This document shows positions 33,488 to 39,469 of a stretch of 39,469 bases of DNA, one piece after another. The position numbers and the translations under genes were made by a program. Position 1 is the stretch's first letter. The number at the start of each line of letters is the position of its first letter. This DNA comes from Proteiniphilum sp. UBA5384 (GTDB lineage Bacteria; Bacteroidota; Bacteroidia; Bacteroidales; Dysgonomonadaceae), in contig NZ_DHOS01000032.1 of assembly GCF_002410825.1 (NCBI RefSeq), positions 8,004 to 47,472 of the forward strand, in the 5' to 3' direction. Below the pieces are notes generated by a model. That model worked only from the letters and a program-made list of their open reading frames with translations, ran no database searches and was not told the DNA's origin.

Positions 33488-34158
33488 AAAAAAAAAAGAG
33501 ATGCCATTATAATGGCTATCCCTCCCGCTATGGGAATCCAAACGGATAACTTTCTTTTGTTGTTTCGCGGTCCTTCACGGAGACAGGAAGAGGACTTTGG
33601 AAAGAATGGTGTAATTGGGTCCGCTTCCATGCAGGCTCCTTCCTCAAGCAAATCATTTTGTTCTTCTTGTAAAATCGGTAACTCCAACAGCTCTTCCTCG
33701 TCCATATTTTCTTTTGGCAAAGGAGGCAATCCGGTGATATCACTTTCCTCCTCAAAATCCCGGACTATTATTTCTAAAATTCCGGGAAACTGCACATCCT
33801 CGTCCAAGGGTGTCGGTTCAAACTGAGAAAAAGCACTATTCAAATCATTGTAAAGCGCTTCATCCGGTACAAAACCGACGTGAAACAACGAGTCTTCATC
33901 ATTATTCTCAAAAAGAACTTCAAAAATGACTTCGATTGCTGGCGGTATTAAAAGCCGTTCTTTAGTCTCCTGATTTACCCGGATATATTCCGGTTGAATA
34001 TCGGTTTTCAAAGTGCCAAAATCATCAATAACCACCGGATTATTCATTTTCAATTCGGTGCCCACCACCTCTATGATAGTCTTAATTATACCGGACGTTT
34101 TCTCATACGTCCATTCTAACCGTCTGGCTATTTCTGCAATCAAATCATCGTAAGTCAT
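33466..34158 (-). CDS. HU-domain protein with membrane segment (N-terminal part of frameshifted gene)
   Basis: The first 90 residues are an HU/IHF-like DNA-binding fold (MTYDDLIAEIARRLEW, then VVIDDFGTLKTD). A long acidic linker follows (about 95-185, rich in Glu and Asp), then one hydrophobic span (SVWIPIAGGIAIIMASLFFF, about 205-224). As read, it stops after KEDGGK at 33466, 230 residues. Complete relatives in Bacteroidota go on to a C-terminal LysM module, which here lies in another frame just downstream. An intact protein would place an HU domain in the cytoplasm and LysM in the periplasm, perhaps linking DNA and cell wall; that is inference. It is 71 bases downstream of rimO. Confidence 0.8.
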   Translation of the reverse strand: MTYDDLIAEIARRLEWTYEKTSGIIKTIIEVVGTELKMNNPVVIDDFGTLKTDIQPEYIRVNQETKERLLIPPAIEVIFEVLFENNDEDSLFHVGFVPDEALYNDLNSAFSQFEPTPLDEDVQFPGILEIIVRDFEEESDITGLPPLPKENMDEEELLELPILQEEQNDLLEEGACMEADPITPFFPKSSSCLREGPRNNKRKLSVWIPIAGGIAIIMASLFFFKEDGGK

Positions 34159-34173
34159 ACCTTCTTTTCAATT

Positions 34174-34236
34174 TTAGATTTGAGATTTTAAATGAATGAT
34201 TTCAAATCTTACATCCTGAATCTTACATCTTACATC
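34174..34236 (-). repeat. Seven-base-periodic spacer after rimO
   Basis: On the plus strand the blocks read TAGATTT, GAGATTT, TAAATGA, ATGATTT, CAAATCT, TACATCC, TGAATCT, TACATCT, TACATCA: about nine degenerate units in phase. The tract crosses the rimO stop codon (34230-34232). Confidence 0.5.
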
Positions 34237-35528
34237 AAAACCGTTCCCAGCAGGTCGAAAGGCATTGCCTCCTCAATTTTCACATCATAGAACCGGCCGG
34301 TTTTCAACCTTTTCGTTTTACCAATCAATACCTCCCCATCTACTTCGGGAGAATCGAATTCAGTACGGCCTACAAAATATTCGGAATCTTCCCGGTCAAT
34401 AATCACCTTCAGGGACTTGCCCACTTTCATTTCATTCAGCGACAGGGCTATCCCCTCCTGAAGTTCCATAAGCCGGTTCATCCTGTCCTGTTTCACTTCC
34501 GCAGGCACATCATCTACATAATATTTATAGTTATGGGTATCTTCCTCGTGCGAATAAGGGAAAGCACCAAGCCGCTCGAACCGGGTCTTCTCCACGAAAT
34601 CGAGTAATTCGAGATAATCTTCTTCCGTTTCGCCGGGATGGCCTACCATCATCGTAGTACGCAAATGGATGCCGGGCACTTCTTCACGGAAACGCTGAAT
34701 AAGATCAATGGTCTGCTGCCGGGTGATGTTACGCCGCATAATTTTCAACATACGATCGCTGATGTGTTGCAATGCAATATCGAGATAATTACATACATTC
34801 TCCCGTTCACGGATTACCCTCAGCAAATCAGTCGGGAAATGGGCAGGATAGGCATAATGAAGACGAATCCACTCTACTCCTTCTATACTTGACACTCGTT
34901 CTACCAGTTCGGGAAGTTTCATTTGCCGGTATAGGTCCAATCCGTAATAGGTCAAATCCTGCGCAATAAACTGGAATTCTTTTACCCCCCTAGCTGTTAA
35001 CTGCCGCACTTCTTCCTCTATACTCTCTATGGAGCGAGACCTATACTTTCCGGTAATCAACGGGATCGAACAATAGGAGCAAGTTCTGTCGCATCCTTCC
35101 GATATTTTCACATAAGCATAATGAGCCGGCGTCGATAACGAACGATCGAACTCCAATTCTTTATAATAAGACTTACCAAGATCAGTAATAAGTGTTCTCC
35201 AGTCGAACTTACCATAAAACTTATCCACTTCGGGAATTTCTTCCAATAATTCGTCCTTGTATCGTTCGGAGAGGCACCCCATCACGAACAGTTTTTTGAG
35301 TTTATTCCGTTTTTTTGCTTCGGCAAAGGAGAGAATCATATTGATCGACTCTTCTTTCGCATCGCCGATAAAACCGCAGGTATTGATTACGGCGATATCG
35401 CCACGTGGAGTCCCGGGATCATGCTCTACCGTATACCCGTTGGCAACAAGTTGCCGCATCAGGAGTTCCGAATCGACAAGGTTTTTGGAACAACCCAATG
35501 TAACGACATCTATCTTGTTATTGACCAT
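34230..35528 (-). CDS. rimO: Ribosomal protein S12 methylthiotransferase
   Basis: Radical-SAM enzyme that adds a methylthio group to an aspartate of ribosomal protein S12. The 432-residue protein has the N-terminal cluster cysteines C13, C51 and C85 of the MiaB/RimO fold, the radical-SAM motif CDRTCSYC (C146, C150, C153) and a C-terminal TRAM domain (about 365-432). The opening VVTLGCSKNLVDSELL is RimO-specific rather than MiaB. It lies 51 bases after ftsY, an arrangement common in Bacteroidales. The seven-base repeat tract begins at its stop codon. Confidence 0.95.
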   Translation of the reverse strand: MVNNKIDVVTLGCSKNLVDSELLMRQLVANGYTVEHDPGTPRGDIAVINTCGFIGDAKEESINMILSFAEAKKRNKLKKLFVMGCLSERYKDELLEEIPEVDKFYGKFDWRTLITDLGKSYYKELEFDRSLSTPAHYAYVKISEGCDRTCSYCSIPLITGKYRSRSIESIEEEVRQLTARGVKEFQFIAQDLTYYGLDLYRQMKLPELVERVSSIEGVEWIRLHYAYPAHFPTDLLRVIRERENVCNYLDIALQHISDRMLKIMRRNITRQQTIDLIQRFREEVPGIHLRTTMMVGHPGETEEDYLELLDFVEKTRFERLGAFPYSHEEDTHNYKYYVDDVPAEVKQDRMNRLMELQEGIALSLNEMKVGKSLKVIIDREDSEYFVGRTEFDSPEVDGEVLIGKTKRLKTGRFYDVKIEEAMPFDLLGTVLM

Positions 35529-35579
35529 CTATTCGTTCTTACAATTACTTCAATATCATCCGGCTCTCAACCAGATATT

Positions 35580-36533
35580 TTACTCTCCGAAGAGGGAATC
35601 CACAAATTCCCTTCTGTTGAATACCTGCAAGTCTTCTATTCCTTCCCCCAAACCGATATACTTCACTGGAATCCTGAACTGATCTGAAATACCAATCACA
35701 ACCCCCCCCTTGGCAGTCCCGTCGAGTTTGGTAATCGCAAGTGCTGTTACTTCAGTGGCAGCTGTGAATTGTTTAGCTTGCTCAAAAGCATTCTGTCCGG
35801 TAGAACCGTCAAGCACAAGAAGCACTTCATCGGGAGCCCCGGGAACAATCTTACCCATCACATTCTTTATCTTTGTCAGCTCATTCATTAGATTGATTTT
35901 GTTATGTAAACGGCCGGCAGTATCAATAATCACCACGTCTGCATCATGTGCTTTGGCTGAACTGACCGCATCAAATGCAACCGAAGCAGGATCGGCGCCC
36001 ATCTTTTGTTTGACAACCGGTACACCTACCCGTTTTCCCCATATATCAAGCTGTTCTACTGCAGCAGCACGGAAGGTGTCGGCAGCACCCAGATAAACCG
36101 AATACCCTTTTTGTTTGAACTGGTGGGCCAATTTTCCGATGGTAGTGGTTTTTCCCACACCGTTTACACCCACGACCATGATCACGTAAGGTTTTCTGCT
36201 TGCAGGCAAAGAAAATTCCGACAAGTCGTCGCTGTTGTTTTCGGTCAGTAGAAGGGCTATTTCATCACGGAGCATAGAGGTCAATTCATCTGTTCCCACA
36301 TATTTATCCCTTGCCACCCGGGCTTCTATCCGATCGATAATTTTAAGGGTAGTCTCCACGCCCACATCAGAGGTCACCAAGATTTCCTCCAGATTATCCA
36401 GCAAGTCGTCATCAACTTTCGACTTACCGGCAACAGCACGGGTGATCCTGGAAAAAAAATTCTCTTTTGTCTTTTCGAGACCTTTATCCAGTGTCTCTTT
36501 TTTACCTTTTGTGAATCTATCAAAAATACCCAT
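35580..36533 (-). CDS. ftsY: Signal recognition particle receptor FtsY
   Basis: GTPase that docks the signal recognition particle and ribosome at the inner membrane for co-translational insertion. The 317-residue protein has the short N domain (about 20-100), G1 GVNGVGKTT (122-130), the DTAGR motif near 206 and TKLDGTAKGG near 268. The acidic A region of proteobacterial FtsY is missing, as is normal in this phylum. The promoter is not obvious; the ribosomal protein operon upstream ends in a terminator at 36575-36606, so ftsY-rimO must start separately. Confidence 0.95.
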   Translation of the reverse strand: MGIFDRFTKGKKETLDKGLEKTKENFFSRITRAVAGKSKVDDDLLDNLEEILVTSDVGVETTLKIIDRIEARVARDKYVGTDELTSMLRDEIALLLTENNSDDLSEFSLPASRKPYVIMVVGVNGVGKTTTIGKLAHQFKQKGYSVYLGAADTFRAAAVEQLDIWGKRVGVPVVKQKMGADPASVAFDAVSSAKAHDADVVIIDTAGRLHNKINLMNELTKIKNVMGKIVPGAPDEVLLVLDGSTGQNAFEQAKQFTAATEVTALAITKLDGTAKGGVVIGISDQFRIPVKYIGLGEGIEDLQVFNRREFVDSLFGE

Positions 36534-36574
36534 AACACATATATTATAACCTACAAAGCTACAAAATAGTCAAT

Positions 36575-36606
36575 AAAAAACTTCCCTGCGTTTGGGCACA
36601 GGGAAG
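36575..36606 (-). terminator. Intrinsic terminator of the rpmB-rpmG-DUF4295 operon
   Basis: A ten-pair stem (CTTCCCTGCG at 36581-36590 with its partner at 36597-36606, one G-U pair on the minus strand) and six-base loop is followed leftward by six U. It closes the operon just before ftsY. Confidence 0.85.
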
Positions 36607-36628
36607 CTTTTATATATTTTTAACGGAT

Positions 36629-36790
36629 TTATTTCGAAAAATAATCCTTCACCTGATCATTCAGGATCATCTCTTCTCTAAAACTATACGCACCGGTTTT
36701 GGGCGATTTTACCATTTTGATTACTTTGGTATGACTACGACCGGTAGTTGTATTTTTATCACGGAATCCCGCTACTGCTTTCTTTGCCAT
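36629..36790 (-). CDS. DUF4295 small basic protein of the L28/L33 operon
   Basis: A 53-codon gene read by hand: MAKKAVAGFRDKN at the start and MILNDQVKDYFSK at the end, with many Lys and Arg. DUF4295 proteins follow rpmB and rpmG throughout the Bacteroidota and are probably ribosome-associated, though function is unproven. The start is 13 bases after the rpmG stop and the operon terminator follows 22 bases after its own stop. Confidence 0.9.
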   Translation of the reverse strand: MAKKAVAGFRDKNTTTGRSHTKVIKMVKSPKTGAYSFREEMILNDQVKDYFSK

Positions 36791-36803
36791 AATCTATCTT
36801 GTT

Positions 36804-36992
36804 TTACTTGATTTCTTTATGAACGGTCATTCTCTTGAGGATGGGATTATATTTTTTCAATTCCAACCGCTCAGTAGTATTTTTCCTGTTCTTGGTAGTG
36901 ATATATCTTGAAGTACCGGGCATACCACTTTCCTTATGTTCAGTGCATTCCAGGATCACCTGTATTCTGTTTCCTTTTACCTTCTTTGCCAT
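36804..36992 (-). CDS. rpmG: 50S ribosomal protein L33
   Basis: Large-subunit protein of 62 residues. RIQVILECTEHKESGMPGTSRYITTKNRKN is the L33 core, given here as its start RIQVILECTEH and the end RYITTKNRKN. Only one cysteine is left, so this is the zinc-free (C-) form. It lies between rpmB (19 bases upstream) and DUF4295 (13 bases downstream). Confidence 0.95.
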   Translation of the reverse strand: MAKKVKGNRIQVILECTEHKESGMPGTSRYITTKNRKNTTERLELKKYNPILKRMTVHKEIK

Positions 36993-37011
36993 TGCTGCTT
37001 CCTCCCTCTCG

Positions 37012-37251
37012 TTAAGCGTTTAAATATCCATTTGCAGCGGCTTTCTTTAAGGCTGCATCCAAACCAATCTTATTGATGGTACGCAAACCGGATGCCGATA
37101 TATTGAGGCTGATCCAGCAATCTTCTTCCACCCAATAGAATTTCTTTGTGAACAAATTTACGTTGAACTTCCGCTTCGTCTTCTTGTTAGAATGAGAAAC
37201 GTTGTTTCCAACCATTGCTCTTTTTCCTGTTATTTGACAAATCTTAGACAT
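37012..37251 (-). CDS. rpmB: 50S ribosomal protein L28
   Basis: Large-subunit protein of 79 residues, starting MSKICQITGKRAMVGNNVSH and followed by the basic KKTKRKFNVNL stretch, then WISLNISASGLRTI. It is the first gene of the three-gene ribosomal operon, with a textbook promoter at 37329-37360. Confidence 0.96.
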   Translation of the reverse strand: MSKICQITGKRAMVGNNVSHSNKKTKRKFNVNLFTKKFYWVEEDCWISLNISASGLRTINKIGLDAALKKAAANGYLNA

Positions 37252-37328
37252 TGCTATATAATGTGTTGTATGTTATTATTGCACACCTGCAGAGTTACCG
37301 GAAGGCTTTTTCCCGATAAATCAGGGCG

Positions 37329-37360
37329 CAAAATTAAGCATATAATTTCAATTTACCAAA
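37329..37360 (-). promoter_or_regulatory. Promoter of the rpmB operon (TTTG-N20-TAATTTTG)
   Basis: On the minus strand TTTG (37357-37360), exactly 20 bases, then TAATTTTG (37329-37336): a full match to the Bacteroidota -33/-7 promoter. It lies about 80 bases before the rpmB ATG. It is the clearest promoter in the window. Confidence 0.8.
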
Positions 37361-37396
37361 GGTTTTGGCAATTTAATTTAAAAGAATGACACTTTA

Positions 37397-37939
37397 TCAA
37401 AACAACCCCGACACCTCTTTATATAAGTTATTTACAAATGCAAGTGTCGCTTTTTTCGTACTGCTTCTTATTTCCCCCTCTTCTCCCTGAACATTGACTG
37501 CCGAATCGGTTATGGTTTGTTCGGCAGTGATCACTTTCGGAAAAGAAGATGCTCCTTGCTTTGAGGCGCTCTGGTAGGTAATATCCCTTACCACCAACAC
37601 GCATCCTGCATTGGCTACTGATAGATCGAAGCGGTAGTTCATAATTGTTTTATCCTGCATACCCGACAATTCGTTTTTGGCGCTTACCGTCACCGAATAG
37701 TTTTTATCGTCGAAACGAATACCGGATACTAAAGGACTGCCGGAATATTTTTCTTTTACCCATTTTTGCAGCACAGCATATTTTTGAGGGGCAGAAAGGT
37801 CCTGGTCTATAAGTATAAACTGTTCAAAAACCACTTTCCCATTTACTACCGGAACATTCGAAAAACTGGCATCCACCTGGCCTGCCATACGAAACAGGCC
37901 AATCATCAACGTACTCACAATCAATATATACTTCTTCAT
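37397..37939 (-). CDS. DUF4468 exported protein
   Basis: A 180-residue secreted protein: signal peptide MKKYILIVSTLMIGLF and following residues, then a DUF4468-type domain with VNGKVVFEQFILID and the KYAVLQKWVKEKYSG helix, and later MNYRFDLSVANAGCVLVVRD. The family is common in Bacteroidota with unknown role. I use the ATG at 37939; the frame extends ten codons further without a signal. Its leader contains the seven-base-periodic tract. Confidence 0.85.
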   Translation of the reverse strand: MKKYILIVSTLMIGLFRMAGQVDASFSNVPVVNGKVVFEQFILIDQDLSAPQKYAVLQKWVKEKYSGSPLVSGIRFDDKNYSVTVSAKNELSGMQDKTIMNYRFDLSVANAGCVLVVRDITYQSASKQGASSFPKVITAEQTITDSAVNVQGEEGEIRSSTKKATLAFVNNLYKEVSGLF

Positions 37940-37954
37940 ATCAATTTCTTTTTT

Positions 37955-38031
37955 AGAACCAAGATCCAAGATCCAAGACTTTGAGATATAGGATTTCTCC
38001 TAACTCCCTATACATCTAACCACTTTTCCAC
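37955..38031 (-). repeat. Seven-base-periodic tract in the DUF4468 leader
   Basis: On the plus strand AGAACCA, AGATCCA, AGATCCA, AGACTTT are in phase, followed by more degenerate blocks (CTCCTAA, CTCCCTA) up to about 38031. The first blocks are near identical tandem repeats. Confidence 0.5.
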
Positions 38032-38052
38032 GTTAAACATACAATTAGACTA

Positions 38053-38060
38053 CAAACCTA
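38053..38060 (-). promoter_or_regulatory. -7 box (TAGGTTTG) of the DUF4468 gene
   Basis: TAGGTTTG on the minus strand matches TAnnTTTG; about 110 bases of leader follow before the ATG. It is 75 bases from the divergent box at 38136-38143. Confidence 0.45.
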
Positions 38061-38135
38061 CAAAAAAGATTAAAAACGACCATACACTTTTATAAAAAAC
38101 AGTCGCTGAAATTTTATTTATCACTTAAAAAACTT

Positions 38136-38143
38136 TACTTTTG
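38136..38143 (+). promoter_or_regulatory. -7 box (TACTTTTG) of the TPR membrane protein
   Basis: TACTTTTG matches TAnnTTTG, 39 bases before the ATG at 38183. It is divergent from the DUF4468 promoter. Confidence 0.55.
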
Positions 38144-38182
38144 CATTTCGAAAAATAAAACGTAACATTTTTTCAATTAAAC

Positions 38183-38887
38183 ATGTCTGCAAAAAAAGCA
38201 AAAGAATCGAAAGCCGAAAAGAATTTCGAAAATATCGGGGAAGCACTTACTACTTCCGAACAGTTTCTCGAAAAAAATCAAAAGCTCATCGTTATAGCAT
38301 TATTAATTGTAATTGCTGCCGTTGGGGCTTTTCTTGCCTATCATTATTTATATATGGTACCTCGTAATGAAAAAGCACATGCTGCTATTTTCAAAGGCGA
38401 ACGCTATTTTCAGAATGGGGACGACTCACTGGCTCTTTTTGGAAACGGCAATGATTATATAGGGTTTGAATCCATCATCAACCGATACAAGGGTAGCAAA
38501 ACAGCCGATTTGGCACATGCATATGCCGGAATTTCCTATAGCCGGATGGGTAATAATGAAAAAGCACTGGAACATCTGAAAAAATTCAAGGGTGGAGATC
38601 TTTTGATTACTCCTGCTATTACGGGCGCCATTGGTGACGTATTTATGAATATGGGACAGACTGACCAGGCTATCAGCAATTTCCTTAAGGCCGCCAAGGA
38701 TGCCGACAACGAAATGTTGAGTCCTTTGTATTACAAAAAAGCAGGAGAAGCATATCTGGGTAAAGCTGATTACGATAAGGCTATTGAGGTATTCACGCGT
38801 ATCAAGGAAACGTATCTCAACTCACCTGAATCGCGTGAAGCAGACAAATTTATCCAACAGGCTCATTTTCTGAAAGGAAATAATTAA
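38183..38887 (+). CDS. Membrane-anchored TPR protein (YfgM-like)
   Basis: A 234-residue protein with a Lys/Glu-rich cytoplasmic start, one membrane helix (about 34-56: LIVIALLIVIAAVGAFLAY), and periplasmic TPR units, e.g. LAHAYAGISYSRMGNNEKALEHL and LYYKKAGEAYLGKADYDKAI. The layout recalls YfgM/TPR_21 proteins, which assist periplasmic folding near the secretion channel; a similar role here is inferred. It is seven bases ahead of ribH, so the two are co-transcribed. Confidence 0.87.
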   Translation: MSAKKAKESKAEKNFENIGEALTTSEQFLEKNQKLIVIALLIVIAAVGAFLAYHYLYMVPRNEKAHAAIFKGERYFQNGDDSLALFGNGNDYIGFESIINRYKGSKTADLAHAYAGISYSRMGNNEKALEHLKKFKGGDLLITPAITGAIGDVFMNMGQTDQAISNFLKAAKDADNEMLSPLYYKKAGEAYLGKADYDKAIEVFTRIKETYLNSPESREADKFIQQAHFLKGNN

Positions 38888-38893
38888 ATAATC

Positions 38894-39385
38894 ATGGCTA
38901 CAGCATTAAATAATCTCTCATCTTACGATCCCACGGCAGTTCCCGAAGGGAAAGGGAAACGGGTAGGCATTGTGGTATCTGACTGGAATTCATCGGTGAC
39001 CCACAGCCTGCTGGACGGAGCTACCGAAATACTTCTTAAATTTGGTGTATCGGATGAGGATATCATTATTGAACATGTACCGGGCAGTTTCGAACTGACT
39101 TATGGGGCAAAGGTGATGATCGAAAAGGCGAGAGTAGATAGTGTGATCATCCTGGGATGTGTCATTCAGGGGGAGACACCGCATTTCACTTTTGTCTGCG
39201 ATGGCGTAACAGAAGGAATTACCCAGTTGAACCTCAATTACGATGTACCGGTAATCTTCGGATTGCTGACCACCCTCACGCTTCAACAGGCGCAGGACAG
39301 GGCCGGCGGTAAACACGGAAATAAAGGCGATGAAGCGGCCATCACTGCATTAAAAATGATGGATCTTCAATCGAGATACAAATAA
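38894..39385 (+). CDS. ribH: 6,7-dimethyl-8-ribityllumazine synthase
   Basis: Penultimate step of riboflavin synthesis, joining the ribityl-pyrimidine and the four-carbon sugar phosphate. The 163-residue protein shows the family blocks SDWNSSVTHSLLDGA, HVPGSFELTYGAK, GETPHF (catalytic His), FVCDGV and FGLLTTLTLQQAQDRAGG. It is the second gene after the TPR protein (seven-base gap), and no FMN riboswitch is seen. A tRNA follows. Confidence 0.96.
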   Translation: MATALNNLSSYDPTAVPEGKGKRVGIVVSDWNSSVTHSLLDGATEILLKFGVSDEDIIIEHVPGSFELTYGAKVMIEKARVDSVIILGCVIQGETPHFTFVCDGVTEGITQLNLNYDVPVIFGLLTTLTLQQAQDRAGGKHGNKGDEAAITALKMMDLQSRYK

Positions 39386-39391
39386 TTTTAA

Positions 39392-39399
39392 TATCTTTG
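39392..39399 (+). promoter_or_regulatory. -7 box (TATCTTTG) of tRNA-Tyr
   Basis: TATCTTTG matches TAnnTTTG, 12 bases before the tRNA 5' end and seven bases after the ribH stop. Confidence 0.5.
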
Positions 39400-39411
39400 C
39401 ACCTGCAAAAA

Positions 39412-39469
39412 GGGCAGTTACCAGAGTGGCCAAATGGGGCTGACTGTAACTCAGCTGGCTTACGCCTTC
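39412..39469 (+). tRNA. tRNA-Tyr (anticodon GUA), cut by the window end
   Basis: From GGGCAGT (acceptor strand) the sequence folds as a class II tRNA: D arm, anticodon stem GCTGA/TCAGC with loop CTGTAAC (anticodon GTA at 39446-39448), and a long variable arm GGC-TTAC-GCC. The T arm and 3' acceptor strand lie beyond the window. Confidence 0.93.

Noticed and set aside
1..39469. CRISPR arrays, insertion sequences, integrases, phage or toxin-antitoxin genes
   Set aside because: I looked for direct repeats with regular spacers, transposase-like proteins and small paired genes on both strands and saw none.

Overview
The window reads as ordinary chromosomal backbone of a Bacteroidales bacterium, most likely an anaerobic fermenter near Dysgonomonadaceae/Porphyromonadaceae; the family is inferred from protein style, not proven. 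Evidence for Bacteroidota: gliding/type IX-type lipoprotein GldH, the lineage-restricted families DUF4290, DUF4295, DUF4468 and DUF4922, a zinc-free ribosomal protein L33 beside L28 and DUF4295, carboxynorspermidine decarboxylase, and repeated promoter boxes of the form TAnnTTTG (the Bacteroidota -7 element), one with a TTTG box exactly 20 bases upstream. No IS element, integrase, phage gene, CRISPR array or rRNA was seen.

Layout. 1-1840: a DEAD-box RNA helicase behind its own promoter. 1830-4829: a leftward operon for a four-subunit 2-oxoacid:ferredoxin oxidoreductase (ferredoxin, alpha, a 53-residue membrane protein, beta, gamma), whose promoter -7 box lies in a perfect palindrome. 4861-14267: a long leftward run of housekeeping genes: cell-wall glucosaminidase with LysM, DUF4290, rimM, dxr, rseP, metF, holB, ricT-like, gldH, DUF2520. 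14269-15237: cytidine deaminase, its start one base from the glucosaminidase start, and a convergent lipoprotein. 15360-20649: a rightward group (DUF4922, serB, an orphan Usp-like protein, a large TPR protein). 20677-24896: leftward nadD, a GlsB-type membrane protein with a clear terminator, and a LolA/MMPL-exporter pair. 24897-25959: a stretch without intact genes that holds the decayed remains of a PagL-like lipid A deacylase. 25856-27616: nspC and a nitroreductase, leftward. 27782-31455: hemerythrin-like protein plus LuxR-type regulator, then sucC and sucD. 31533-37939: leftward GH109-like lipoprotein, an HU-LysM membrane protein broken by a frameshift in a ten-base homopolymer, rimO, ftsY, the DUF4295/rpmG/rpmB operon and a DUF4468 protein. 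38183-end: a TPR membrane protein, ribH and the first 58 bases of a tRNA-Tyr.

How it fits together. The ferredoxin-linked oxidoreductase and succinyl-CoA synthetase fit amino-acid/2-oxoacid fermentation with acyl-CoA and ATP yield. dxr and rseP, nadD, metF, serB, ribH and nspC are biosynthetic or envelope housekeeping genes. The LolA/MMPL pair, GldH, the PagL remnant and several lipoproteins belong to the outer envelope. I found no convincing new multi-gene system. The points most worth checking are the HU-LysM homopolymer frameshift, the palindrome over the oxidoreductase promoter, the reciprocal promoters of the glucosaminidase and cdd, seven-base-periodic spacers in four leftward intergenic regions, the PagL pseudogene, and the hemerythrin paired with a regulator whose receiver lacks its phospho-acceptor aspartate.
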